Source: Hwanghaeella grinnelliae (GTDB lineage Bacteria; Pseudomonadota; Alphaproteobacteria; UBA8366; Aestuariispiraceae). Taken from it: DNA of 64,000 nt. The notes below the pieces were generated by a model. That model had not been told where the DNA came from and ran no database searches. It was given only the letters and a program-made list of their open reading frames with translations. A program made the translations under genes and the position numbers. The DNA lies in assembly GCF_004005845.1 (NCBI RefSeq), contig NZ_SADE01000002.1, positions 372,421 through 436,420 on the forward strand, given 5' to 3'. Positions 1 to 8,329 of the stretch are shown one piece after another; the stretch's first letter is position 1; every line of letters starts with the position of its first letter.

Positions 1-165
1 GCGATCATGGAGTTTTCGGAACCAGCGTTTGCTGAACTTTCTGGATATCCCCCATTGACTGTCAGTCCTCGAAACAAAGCCGCGCAAGCGGCGTGCGGTC
101 CTGTTAGAATCGTGCTTTGTCGCGTACGAACACCGGCGCGCAATTCTGGAACGGAAAGATAACCC

Positions 166-915
166 ATGGCTGAAACAAGCGAACCACGCCTTGCGGTGCT
201 GATCGACGCGGATAATGCGTCGGCGAAGATCGCGGATGGGCTTTTTGAGGAGATCGCGAAGATCGGTGAGGCCAGCGTGCGGCGGATCTATGGCGATTTT
301 TCCGGCACGCGGCTGAAATCCTGGGCGGAGGTCTTGTCCAAACACGCGATCACGGCGAGCCAGAACTTCGCCAATACCACGGGTAAGAACGCGTCCGACA
401 TCGCCCTGGTGATCGAGGCGATGGACCTGCTGCATAGCGGCCGGTTCGACGGGTTCTGCCTGGTGTCGTCGGACAGCGACTTCACGCGGCTTGCCTCGCG
501 CATTCGCGAACAGGGTGTGGATGTCTATGGTTTCGGCGAACAGAAAACGCCGGAGAGTTTCCGCCAAGCCTGCCGCCGGTTCATCTATACGGAAAACCTG
601 TTGCCCGGCGCGGCCAATGCGGAAACCCAGTCCGAGCCCGACGCCCCACCCGGCAAGGCGCTGAAATCGCCCAGCGCGGCAACCCCGCTGCTGCGCAAAG
701 CCATCGCGCAATTGGAAGACGATGACGGCTGGGTGGGCCTGGGCGCGGTCGGCAAGCAGCTTGCGAACCTGGCATCGGATTTCGACTCCCGGACTTACGG
801 ACAGGCCAAGCTGATGGGCCTGGTGGAGAAGACCGGGTCTTTCGAGATCAAGAAGGAAGGCGGCATGATCTATGTCCGCGCCAAATCCCGGAGCAAGAGC
901 AAGGGGCCGAAATAG
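166..915 (+). CDS. NYN-domain protein with C-terminal LOTUS/OST-HTH-like domain
   Basis: A 249-residue protein with an N-terminal NYN (PIN-like, LabA/DUF88) domain. The acidic motif LIDADN is at residues 12-17, a conserved Asp lies near 78 (SDIALVIEAMDLL) and SSDSDF is at 101-106, the arrangement of metal-binding acidic residues of PIN-like nucleases. Residues about 174-240 (from LLRKAI to IYVRAK) resemble the OST-HTH/LOTUS winged-helix module that often follows NYN domains and may bind RNA. The linker (about 148-172) is Pro/Ala-rich. The ATG is preceded by GGAAAGATAACC, an acceptable ribosome-binding site. A metal-dependent ribonuclease role is inferred from the family; the substrate is unknown. 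It is convergent with the next gene, with only about 20 bases between the stops. Confidence 0.85.
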   Translation: MAETSEPRLAVLIDADNASAKIADGLFEEIAKIGEASVRRIYGDFSGTRLKSWAEVLSKHAITASQNFANTTGKNASDIALVIEAMDLLHSGRFDGFCLVSSDSDFTRLASRIREQGVDVYGFGEQKTPESFRQACRRFIYTENLLPGAANAETQSEPDAPPGKALKSPSAATPLLRKAIAQLEDDDGWVGLGAVGKQLANLASDFDSRTYGQAKLMGLVEKTGSFEIKKEGGMIYVRAKSRSKSKGPK

Positions 916-936
916 GGGCCGGTAATCGAATGGGGA

Positions 937-3033
937 TCAGGCCACCGCGACTTCCCGCACGATGCGGTCTTCCGGGAATCGGACCGTGACGGTCGTGCCC
1001 TTGGCGGGGATGGATTCGATGGTCATCGAGCCCTGATGCAGGCGCATCATGGCGCGTACAAGCGGCAGGCCGAGGCCGGTCCCCTGATCGTTGCGGATAT
1101 AGGCTGAGCCGGTTTGAGCGAACGGCTCAACCGCCTGGCCGATTTCCGCCCGTGTCATGCCGACGCCGGTGTCGATGACGCTGATGGCAAGCCGTTCATC
1201 CGTTTCCAAGGCCGTCCTGACCGTGACGCAGCCGCCCTGATCGGTGAATTTGATGGCGTTGGAGGTGAGGTTGATGAGCACCTGCTTCACCAGCCGCCGG
1301 TCGGCGTGCAGTGCGGGCAGATTGTACGCCCCGTCAAAGGCCAGGGTGACCCCCGCTTTTCGGACATTCGGTTCCACCAACCGCAGCACTTCATCGACGA
1401 CTATACCGACATCGACATCGGTTTCGTGCAGATCGAGCTTGCCGGCTTCGATCCGGGAATGTTCCAGCAGATCGTTGATCAGGGACAGCAGATGGCCGCC
1501 GGCCTCACGTATGGATTTTGTGTAATCCTCATACTTCCCGTTACCGCCGAGCGGTCCGAAGCTTTCCAGCTCCATCGCTTCGGCGAAGCCGATGATGGCA
1601 TTCAGGGGGGTGCGCAGCTCGTGGCTCATGCTGGCCAGGAAGGAGGATTTCGCCTGGCTTGCGCTTTCCGCCGCCGATTTCGCGCGGACCAGCTCGTTCA
1701 TCGTCTTTTCCAGATACAGCATGTGCTGGTTCACCCGGCCGACGACCTGATTGTATTTCTGCGCCACGGGTTCGATCTCGGACCCGATATGGATGCGGAC
1801 CGGCTGCAGATGGGAATCCGCATCCTGGTTCTTTTCCATGTCGTCGATGATGTCGATGATGGGTGAGCTTTCATCGTGTTCGAAGACGTTGAGGCCCACG
1901 CGTTCCCCTTCCGCCGAGACGCGCAGCGGCAGTACCCTGTTCAGCAGTTTGAACAACACGAAGGCGACGCCGAAACTATAGGTGCCGATGGCCAGCACGC
2001 CGAGCGCTTGCACCATCAGCTGGTCGAGAATTGGAATGGCGAAGGTGCCCGCCGGTGCCAAGGGCACGAGGCCGATCGTCCCGGCCACGCCGGCGAACAG
2101 GTGCACGGGAACCGCGCCGACCGCGTCGTCGACCTTGCAGCGGACCAGCAGATATTCGCCCGCCAGAACCGCCAGGCCGCCCGCGACCCCGATCACAGCC
2201 GCCCCTTCGGTGGTTAGGATATGCGCGCCCGCTGTGATCGCGACCAAACCGCCGAGAATGCCGTTGAACAGTTTGCCGATATGGACCCGGCGGGTCAGGG
2301 CGTAACTGACGGCCTGGGTGATCATACCGCCGAAACAGGCGGCGATTGTCGTGTTCAGAATGATATGCGGAACCATGGCGTTGAAATGCAGGGTCGATCC
2401 GCCATTGAAGCCGAACCACCCGACCCAGAGGCAGATGACGCCCAGCGCCGACAGCGACAGATTGTTGGGCTGCGGCGGTTTCTCCTTGCCGTCGAAACGA
2501 CCCATGCGCGGACCGATGATCAGCAACACGGCAAGCGCGACCCAGCCGCCGACCGAATGCACCACGGTCGACCCGGCGAAGTCGACGAAGCCCATCGCCT
2601 CCAGCCAACCCATGGCGCCACCGTCGATCCCGCTCCAGGCCCAGCCGCCGGACACCGGATAGATCGCCAGCGCGACGACCAGCGTGATGCAGCTATAGGC
2701 CAGAAACCCGACACGTTCCGCCACCGCGCCGGATATGATGGTCGTCGCGGTGCCGCAAAAAAGCGATTGGAAGAGCAGGAAGGCGGATGGCCAGCCGGTT
2801 CCAAGATCCGCCTCGCCCGGCTGATAGAGCCGGCCGTCGGCGAACATGATCGACGCGCCGATCAGCCAGAAGGTCGCGGTGGAAAGGCACAGATCGGCGA
2901 GGTTCTTGGCGGCGACATTGACGTTGTTGCGCGCGCGGACGTAGCCGGATTCAAGCGCACAGAATCCGCCTTGCATGACCAGTATCAGCGCGGCGGCGAT
3001 AATGATCCAAGCAACGTCGATATAGTTTTCCAT
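937..3033 (-). CDS. Ammonium transporter-histidine kinase fusion (Amt-HK)
   Basis: A 698-residue fusion. Residues 1 to about 370 are an Amt/Rh ammonium channel with about eleven membrane segments. The twin pore histidines are present (H159 in STVVHSVGGW and H311 in VPVHLFAGVAG). A linker (about 385-450) with a short helical stretch leads to a HisKA domain with H-box SHELRTPLN (phosphoacceptor H471), followed by an HATPase domain with N box (LTSNAIKF), DTGVGM and GTGLGLPL motifs. No receiver domain is attached. Fusions of this type (for example Amt5 of Kuenenia) are known ammonium sensors; sensing of external ammonium is inferred here. No response regulator or glnK lies next to it, so the partner must be elsewhere. 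It is divergent from the cobalamin-riboswitch gene across about 680 bases. Confidence 0.93.
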   Translation of the reverse strand: MENYIDVAWIIIAAALILVMQGGFCALESGYVRARNNVNVAAKNLADLCLSTATFWLIGASIMFADGRLYQPGEADLGTGWPSAFLLFQSLFCGTATTIISGAVAERVGFLAYSCITLVVALAIYPVSGGWAWSGIDGGAMGWLEAMGFVDFAGSTVVHSVGGWVALAVLLIIGPRMGRFDGKEKPPQPNNLSLSALGVICLWVGWFGFNGGSTLHFNAMVPHIILNTTIAACFGGMITQAVSYALTRRVHIGKLFNGILGGLVAITAGAHILTTEGAAVIGVAGGLAVLAGEYLLVRCKVDDAVGAVPVHLFAGVAGTIGLVPLAPAGTFAIPILDQLMVQALGVLAIGTYSFGVAFVLFKLLNRVLPLRVSAEGERVGLNVFEHDESSPIIDIIDDMEKNQDADSHLQPVRIHIGSEIEPVAQKYNQVVGRVNQHMLYLEKTMNELVRAKSAAESASQAKSSFLASMSHELRTPLNAIIGFAEAMELESFGPLGGNGKYEDYTKSIREAGGHLLSLINDLLEHSRIEAGKLDLHETDVDVGIVVDEVLRLVEPNVRKAGVTLAFDGAYNLPALHADRRLVKQVLINLTSNAIKFTDQGGCVTVRTALETDERLAISVIDTGVGMTRAEIGQAVEPFAQTGSAYIRNDQGTGLGLPLVRAMMRLHQGSMTIESIPAKGTTVTVRFPEDRIVREVAVA

Positions 3034-3379
3034 TGGCTACGCTCGCGAATACGAACCGCAATCCGTCCCAAAGCGCCGCCAATGCCGCTGAATTCGAAAC
3101 CCCGTCATGCCCCCACAGCCCCCCGGCCGTAAAACTTCGAACATCCGGCCCAGTACTGCACCGGCCCAGACCAAATATTTGCGACCAATTTTCCCAGCCG
3201 CAGATAGAATCCACCCAGATTTATTGGTTATTATTCAGAAACTATTACGAATCTTCAAAGAACCGGCAAGAGTCTTTTTGTTTTTACTTGCGCACCGACA
3301 GAGGCGGTCATCGCTTTTCACGGTGCTTTCAGGTCAACAACCCAATTGCATTCCGGTCCGGCTTGGGCCATGGTTTCCG
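3034..3379. other. Intergenic region between amt-HK and the cobalamin riboswitch
   Basis: A 346-base gap that must hold the promoters of two divergent transcripts. The middle (about 3215-3300) is clearly more AT-rich than the genes around it. A good match to a sigma-54 (-24/-12) site on the amt-HK side was looked for and not found. Open frames here match no family recognised by eye. Confidence 0.5.
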
Positions 3380-3600
3380 TCGATGGTTCCGGGACTTGGA
3401 GCGTAAGTTCTGGATGAAAAGGGAACACGGTGAGGCGTACCCATCAGGGACCGAGACCGTGGCTGCCCCCGCAACTGTAAGCGGAGTGCCGTGCCCAACA
3501 AGCCACTGACCCTGCCGGGCGATCCGCAAGGAAACCGGCACACAGGGTTGGGAAGGCGGGCGGAAGGCGATACTTCGCGAGCCAGGAGACCTGCCATCGA
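3380..3600 (+). ncRNA. Cobalamin riboswitch (AdoCbl/B12 element)
   Basis: Conserved blocks occur in the right order: GGTTCC at 3385, AAAAGGGAAC near 3417, GGTG near 3429, GCTGCCCCCGCAACTGTAAG near 3462-3481, GCCACTGACC near 3502 and the B12 box GCCAGGAGACCTGCC at 3581-3595. The closing P1 stem can be read directly: TCGATGG (3380-3386) pairs with CCATCGA (3594-3600). The downstream gene is a HupE-type transporter, a known target of B12 riboswitches, so B12 would be expected to shut off cobalt uptake. Confidence 0.95.
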
Positions 3601-3658
3601 GATCAATCACGTGGTCGGACGGGGTGTTCCGGGACCGGATAATTGAGAAGCTTCTTCC

Positions 3659-3719
3659 CATTATCCCCCAAAGGCACAGACCCGGCCGGCCAGTCACCTT
3701 TTTTGAGGGGGAATAAATG
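3659..3719 (+). promoter_or_regulatory. Riboswitch expression platform: anti-SD / Shine-Dalgarno pair
   Basis: The stretch CATTATCCCCC (3659-3669) is complementary to the ribosome-binding region GAGGGGGAATAA just before the ATG at 3717. This gives a simple way for the B12-bound riboswitch to hide the ribosome-binding site. The pairing is seen in the sequence; its regulatory role is inferred. A GGCCGGCC-containing stem followed by TTTTTT (about 3680-3704) could act as a transcription terminator instead. Confidence 0.55.
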
Positions 3720-4370
3720 CGTCAGATCTTTCTAGCGGGTGTGCTACTCACCACTTTCGCCAGCCCGGCTTTTGCACACCACGCCATGGGCGGTGCACCG
3801 ATGGAAACATTCGGGGACGGGCTGCTGTCGGGCATCGGTCATCCGTTGCTTGGCTTCGATCACCTGTTCTTCGTAGTCGCGATGGGCATCGCCGCCCTGT
3901 TCACCGGGCGCAAATACCTGACCCCGGCCGCCTATATCGGCGGCATGCTGATCGGCTGCTATGCCATGTATGCCGGCATCGGCCTGCCGATGAAGGAAGC
4001 GGTCATCGGATTGTCCCTGTTGGTCGTGGGCGGGATCGTCCTGTCGGGCCGCGGCCTGTCGGCCGGCGCTTTCATGGCACTGTTCCTGGTCTTCGGCCTG
4101 TTCCACGGCTCCGCCTTCGGCGACAGCATGGCGGCACAGGAAGGCGGCGTCGGCGGTGCGGTTCTGATCGGCTACCTGATCGGCCTGGGCGCCCTGCAAT
4201 ACGGTGTTGCCCTGGCTGCCGGCCGGGTTGCGGAAACCCTGTTCAAGGTTTCCTCCCCGAAAGCGATCGAAGCCCGTTTGGCGGGCGCGGTCGTCGCGGG
4301 CGTCGGCCTGTTCCTGTCGCTGGAAACCGCCGAAGGCATCGTCATGAACGCGCTGGGCTGGGGCGTCTGA
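3717..4370 (+). CDS. hupE: HupE/UreJ-family metal permease, probable cobalt transporter
   Basis: A 217-residue inner-membrane protein of the HupE/UreJ family. It has a cleavable signal-like N-terminus ending FASPAFAHHAMGG, giving an N-terminal His-rich metal site after cleavage. Family signatures are HPLLGFDHLFFVVAMG (residues about 42-57) and FGLFHGSAFG (about 126-135), with six to seven membrane helices. Family members carry nickel or cobalt. Placement directly under a cobalamin riboswitch argues for cobalt uptake to feed the cob genes further on. The start is fixed by the GAGGGGG ribosome-binding site. It is monocistronic and followed by a strong terminator. Confidence 0.92.
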   Translation: MRQIFLAGVLLTTFASPAFAHHAMGGAPMETFGDGLLSGIGHPLLGFDHLFFVVAMGIAALFTGRKYLTPAAYIGGMLIGCYAMYAGIGLPMKEAVIGLSLLVVGGIVLSGRGLSAGAFMALFLVFGLFHGSAFGDSMAAQEGGVGGAVLIGYLIGLGALQYGVALAAGRVAETLFKVSSPKAIEARLAGAVVAGVGLFLSLETAEGIVMNALGWGV

Positions 4371-4403
4371 CCGACCCCATCACAGCCGTTACGGCACAAG
4401 ACA

Positions 4404-4430
4404 AAGGGCGCGGTTTTCCGCGCCCTTTTT
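4404..4430 (+). terminator. Rho-independent terminator after hupE
   Basis: A perfect GGGCGCGG/CCGCGCCC stem with a TTTT loop and a five-T tail, about 35 bases after the hupE stop. Its A-rich left flank may also let it serve the convergent Maf gene. Confidence 0.92.
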
Positions 4431-4457
4431 CGTTGTCAGTTCGTTGTCACAAGGCCT

Positions 4458-6383
4458 TCATTCCGGCGCGTCGAATTGGGACATGGCCGTGCTGCGCATC
4501 GTCTTCACATGCGCGGCCAGCGTCTCCAGGAAGGTTTCGAAAAAGGCCGGGCGCGCTTCCCGGTCAAGCCGCCGAATCAAGTAGTGGCCCAGCATCATGC
4601 AGCGGTCCAGCGTGCCCGACGCGCAATAGCGCGCGGCGATATCGGGGGTATGGGCGTCTTCCAAACCGGGCGCCTGCATCAAGGGCTTCAGCTGTGTGTG
4701 CAGCGCCAGGAATCCGGTTCCCCGGGCGCGGTAAAGGGTGCGCTCCACCCTGTCGAACCAATCGGTAAGGGCCAGACGATAGCCGTCGACGCATACCTCC
4801 AGAAACAACTCGTCCGCATCCGGCGCCGGCAGGTCGGCCAGCAGATCCGCCACCATGCCGGCGCGGTCCAATTCCAGCGCATCGACCGGCGCTTGTTCCG
4901 GGCGGGCGGGACGGGCACCGGGCAGGGCGACGCCGTCGCTGAAATTCAGAACCCTGCATTGCGGCGCGCTTTCCAGCAGCCGGGTCAGAAACATCTGTGC
5001 GTATTGGAAGCTGGGCGTGGTATGGGCGGTGCCGCCGAAATTCGCCGGGGCGGGCACATCGATCTGTTCCATCCCCGTGCCGCCCTGCCAATAGGGGTCG
5101 TCCGTGGCGTAATATTGACTGTCGCGGGAATGATGCCGGTCCGTCTCACGGGCGCCGAGGTCGACGCCGAAAAGCCAGATATCGGTGACGCCGAAGCCGA
5201 TGGCGGCGCGTACCGCCGTGTTGATCGCCGTCGGCCCCGCCAGGTCCATCGCCCCCGCATCCGGCGAAAAGACGCGCGCGCCCGTCGTCGCAGGCCGGAA
5301 ATACAACAACCTGCGGGAAAACAGTTCCCCGATCCTGGGGTCGATCGGGTTGCCGCCGATCAGCACCGTGCCGTCGAAATCGTAATCCGCCCGGGTCGCG
5401 GCCAGCATGTCGGCCATGTCGGAGGTATTCTCCAACTCGCAATGGAAGTCGGGTTGAATACCGTGGCGCAGCAGGACCCGTAGCGACGAACCGCCTGAGA
5501 AAACCAGCGCACGGCCGGCCAGCTCCTTGATCAAGGGGATCGCCGCGTCCACCGAAGGGCCGCTGCCGACGATCAGCGCCGGGGCGGAAAGGCCGCCCTT
5601 GGGCCCGTCACGGAACAATTTCCAATCATGCCGCTTCAGGTTCGCCCAAGTATTCCGGAACATAAGGATTTCATCTTCCAGAAAGCCCGACGAAACCTCC
5701 AACAGTTTCGAGCGCGCCGCCACCCGGTCCAGCACCGCCCGGTTATGCGGCGCGTCCAGATGGGTCATGAAATAGCTGCCGTCGATCAAGGCGGCATTCG
5801 CCCCGCGCAGGGCGAAGATGATCTCGCTCGCCGCATTGTCGGGATTGCCGTTCGCGACCAGGGTCACCGTTCCGCCGCGCGCTTCGACCGCCCGGAAAAT
5901 TCCGGCCCAGGGCAGGGCGTGCAAGCTCCAATAAATCAGGTCGGGGTCGGTCTCATAGATCACCAGGTCCCGGGTTTCGAACGCTTCCAGGACAAGCGGC
6001 AGGAAAATTCCCAAGCCAAGCCCGAAGCAGACGAACCCGCCCGCATCCGGTGTCGGTACCGGATCGGCCTTCATATTTCCCAGCTTGCTGTAGAGATCGT
6101 CGATGAACCGGTCGCCGGCCAGGGTCCGCATCGGGCTGGTGCCGGGTGGCTGAATCAAATGCCGCGTCGGCTTCCGCTTGAATTCCTCGACCTGGGTATA
6201 GGCGGCCGTCAAGGCATCCGGATTGTAAAGCGGGTTGCCGTTCGCATCATACAGGTTCAAATCACCCTGTGCGGCCGATCCCTTTAGGTGATAGGCGCCG
6301 CCCTGCCGTTCCGCGGCCGCATCGACGATGGTTCCCATCCCGGCGCGGCGAAAGGCTTCAATACTTTGCTCGAAATATGACAT
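4458..6383 (-). CDS. Maf-type motility accessory factor (6-hydroxymethylpterin pyrophosphokinase MptE-like domain)
   Basis: A 641-residue protein with the MAF_flag10/DUF115 domain. The Rossmann-like core has the motif LIVGSGPSVD at residues 271-280, followed by SGGSSLRVLLRHGIQPDF and a later region PTAINTAVRAAIGFG/LFGVDLG. Members of this family add nonulosonic acids (pseudaminic or legionaminic type) to flagellin and are cytoplasmic. The C-terminal quarter (about 500-641) is helical and of unknown role. No flagellin gene is next to it, but a TPR-glycosyltransferase and a DUF6165 gene at 7.9-9.9 kb suggest a dispersed glycosylation set. Transfer to flagellin is inferred from the family. Confidence 0.85.
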   Translation of the reverse strand: MSYFEQSIEAFRRAGMGTIVDAAAERQGGAYHLKGSAAQGDLNLYDANGNPLYNPDALTAAYTQVEEFKRKPTRHLIQPPGTSPMRTLAGDRFIDDLYSKLGNMKADPVPTPDAGGFVCFGLGLGIFLPLVLEAFETRDLVIYETDPDLIYWSLHALPWAGIFRAVEARGGTVTLVANGNPDNAASEIIFALRGANAALIDGSYFMTHLDAPHNRAVLDRVAARSKLLEVSSGFLEDEILMFRNTWANLKRHDWKLFRDGPKGGLSAPALIVGSGPSVDAAIPLIKELAGRALVFSGGSSLRVLLRHGIQPDFHCELENTSDMADMLAATRADYDFDGTVLIGGNPIDPRIGELFSRRLLYFRPATTGARVFSPDAGAMDLAGPTAINTAVRAAIGFGVTDIWLFGVDLGARETDRHHSRDSQYYATDDPYWQGGTGMEQIDVPAPANFGGTAHTTPSFQYAQMFLTRLLESAPQCRVLNFSDGVALPGARPARPEQAPVDALELDRAGMVADLLADLPAPDADELFLEVCVDGYRLALTDWFDRVERTLYRARGTGFLALHTQLKPLMQAPGLEDAHTPDIAARYCASGTLDRCMMLGHYLIRRLDREARPAFFETFLETLAAHVKTMRSTAMSQFDAPE

Positions 6384-6513
6384 GGGTGACGCGATTCACT
6401 CTGGCTTTCCGCTAAACAGGCCCGTTTTCTGCGGAAAATCCTGGCATGCTTCGCCCGGAAAGGGAAATCCCGTTTCACGGTTCAATGCATATCATGATAC
6501 CCTTAAGAAAAGA

Positions 6514-7728
6514 TCAGGCGGCGGCTGCCGCCCGCGCGGGTGCCTTCGCACGGCGCTTTCCCAAGGTGACGGAGAAACAGGAACCTTCCCCCGGCACGGA
6601 CCGCAAGGCGAGGCATCCACCGTTCAAATCGACCAATTGCCGGACCAGCGCCAGGCCGAGGCCCGACCCTTCGGATTGGCGGGAATACTTGTTATCGACC
6701 TGTTCGAAGGGCTGGAAGACGCGTTTCTGATCCTTTTCCGCAATGCCCACACCGGTATCTTCGACTTCGATGATCACCTCGTTCGCATTCAGCTCCCGGA
6801 CCGTGACCGCGACCAGGCCGCCTTTTGGCGTGTATTTGATCGCATTTCCGACGAGATTCGTCAGAATTTGCCGCACAGAGCGCGGGTCGGCGAAACACGG
6901 CAAGGGCGCTTCCGGAATTCTGGCGGTAAAGGCAAGTTCCTGCTTAACCGCCTTGGCGGAAAACCCTTCCACCACGGGCCGGAGATAATCAGCCAGGTCG
7001 AATTCCTCGCGCTCGGTCTCGACCTTGCCGGATTCGATCTTCGCGATGTCGAGGACATCGTTGATCAATTCCAACAAATGCGCGCCGCTGTCATGAATAT
7101 GCCCGGCATAGTCGGAATAGGTTTCCGGTACATCCTCGCCCATGACGCGGTCGCGGATCAATTCCGCGAATCCAAGAATGGCGTTCAAGGGTGTTCGCAG
7201 TTCGTGGCTCATCGTGGCCAGAAACTGCGACTTCGCCGTGTTCGCGCGGTCCGCGTCCTGCTTCGCTTCGATCAACTCGGCGGTCTGGATGCGGATCGTC
7301 TCGGTCGACAATCGCAATACGTCCGCACCGGTCCCGACCCCAAGATAGGCACCGTCCCGCACCACGATGAAGCCCTGTACCACCGCGGTGGGTTTCTCAC
7401 CGAGTATCCGTCGGCTGAGAACAGACAGGGGAACGACGGCATCCACGATCAGCGGCGATGCGTCCATCAGGCTGGTTATTGGGCGACGGGCGTAAAGCGA
7501 CCGGCCATAGGGCGCGGCGAAGGTGAGCAGGAATTGGTGCCGGCCGACCAAACCGACGGGTCGGCCTGCTTCATCGACAACCGGCAGCACGAAAAGATCG
7601 GGATCGCCGCAGAAAAGCTCGTAGACCGTTTCGCATCGCGTCCTTGTCAGACACGGTTCCACGATTGTGGCGACCGCACCCAGGCTGACCGCGCGCTCCC
7701 CGACGGACAGGGAAATAGAAGATTGCAT
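6514..7728 (-). CDS. Sensor histidine kinase with CBS-like N-terminal sensing region
   Basis: The N-terminal about 130 residues lack membrane segments and resemble a degenerate CBS pair (FVLPVVDEAGRPVGLVGRHQ, then FIVVRDGAYLGVGTGADVL). A short coiled-coil (about residues 140-165) precedes a HisKA domain with H-box SHELRTPLN (H175 with the start used here), then HATPase motifs VGNAIKYTP, EDTGVGI and GSGLGLALV. It is a cytosolic kinase with no receiver domain and no adjacent response regulator. The signal is unknown; CBS domains commonly bind adenosyl nucleotides. The ATG at 7728 has a GGGGG ribosome-binding site; an in-frame start 48 bases upstream is possible but less well placed. A palindrome at 7793-7819 sits in its promoter region. 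Confidence 0.85.
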   Translation of the reverse strand: MQSSISLSVGERAVSLGAVATIVEPCLTRTRCETVYELFCGDPDLFVLPVVDEAGRPVGLVGRHQFLLTFAAPYGRSLYARRPITSLMDASPLIVDAVVPLSVLSRRILGEKPTAVVQGFIVVRDGAYLGVGTGADVLRLSTETIRIQTAELIEAKQDADRANTAKSQFLATMSHELRTPLNAILGFAELIRDRVMGEDVPETYSDYAGHIHDSGAHLLELINDVLDIAKIESGKVETEREEFDLADYLRPVVEGFSAKAVKQELAFTARIPEAPLPCFADPRSVRQILTNLVGNAIKYTPKGGLVAVTVRELNANEVIIEVEDTGVGIAEKDQKRVFQPFEQVDNKYSRQSEGSGLGLALVRQLVDLNGGCLALRSVPGEGSCFSVTLGKRRAKAPARAAAAA

Positions 7729-7792
7729 ACATACCCCCGCACAAAATTGCCCCCCGCATATATTTGCGCGGGCCAAGCCTCATCCGGGGAAG

Positions 7793-7819
7793 GTTAACAA
7801 ATCCCAAAGTTTTGTTAAC
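7793..7819. promoter_or_regulatory. Palindrome upstream of the histidine kinase gene
   Basis: GTTAACAAA (7793-7801) and TTTGTTAAC (7811-7819) form a perfect 9-bp inverted repeat around a 9-base spacer, 65 bases before the kinase start and 36 bases after the DUF6165 stop. No T-tract follows on either side, so a protein-binding operator is more likely than a terminator. The TTAA elements recall CtrA half-sites, but the spacing does not fit the standard CtrA consensus. Confidence 0.5.
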
Positions 7820-7855
7820 GGACCGGGGCGGGGTTATCCGTGATTCCGCAGACCT

Positions 7856-8245
7856 TCAGTCATAAGACGCGTAGGATTTTTCTTCATAAATATCTGATTT
7901 CATAAGCGTATTTATCTCACGCTTAAGCGCGGCGCGGCGATCGTTGGTTTTGTAGACGGCCCGCGCGAGTTCTATGAAGGTTTTGTTAAAGTTCTTCTCG
8001 CGCTCGCAATCGCGGATGTCGTCTTCGATCCGCCACAGGCTTTCGTTTACCGTGCGCAGCCCGTCTGTCGCCGCGGCGACGCCGTCCGGCAAGGTGCCCG
8101 CTTTGTCGCGGACCGCCGAAAGGAGCGCCAGTTCCTTCCGCACGTTTTCGAGCGCCGCCGGATCTTCGAGTTTCTGCTGCTTGATCTCCAGAATCGTGAT
8201 TTTGTCGATCAACTCGCCCCAGGATACGGGCACCAACACGGACAT
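7856..8245 (-). CDS. DUF6165 family protein
   Basis: A 129-residue, mostly helical soluble protein beginning MSVLVPVSWGELIDKITILEIK and containing the conserved block NESLWRIEDDIRDCEREKNF and the ending NDRRAALKREINTL. This pattern matches the DUF6165 family, often found beside TPR-glycosyltransferases and polysaccharide genes; the molecular function is unknown. The ATG follows a GGAGGTCCTGCCTA ribosome-binding site. It is divergent from the TPR-glycosyltransferase gene with a gap of about 85 bases, so the two probably share a control region. Confidence 0.75.
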   Translation of the reverse strand: MSVLVPVSWGELIDKITILEIKQQKLEDPAALENVRKELALLSAVRDKAGTLPDGVAAATDGLRTVNESLWRIEDDIRDCEREKNFNKTFIELARAVYKTNDRRAALKREINTLMKSDIYEEKSYASYD

Positions 8246-8329
8246 TAGGCAGGACCTCCCAAAAAAGTTGGTCGAATAGGCCGAATGGCCGTGACCAAGC
8301 CAGCCACCGTTGGGACAATAATCGCTGTT

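Noticed and set aside
1114-1866. Long open frame on the plus strand opposite amt-HK
   Set aside because: It lies wholly opposite a gene with clear domain motifs, has no recognisable family and mirrors the codon pattern of a GC-rich gene.
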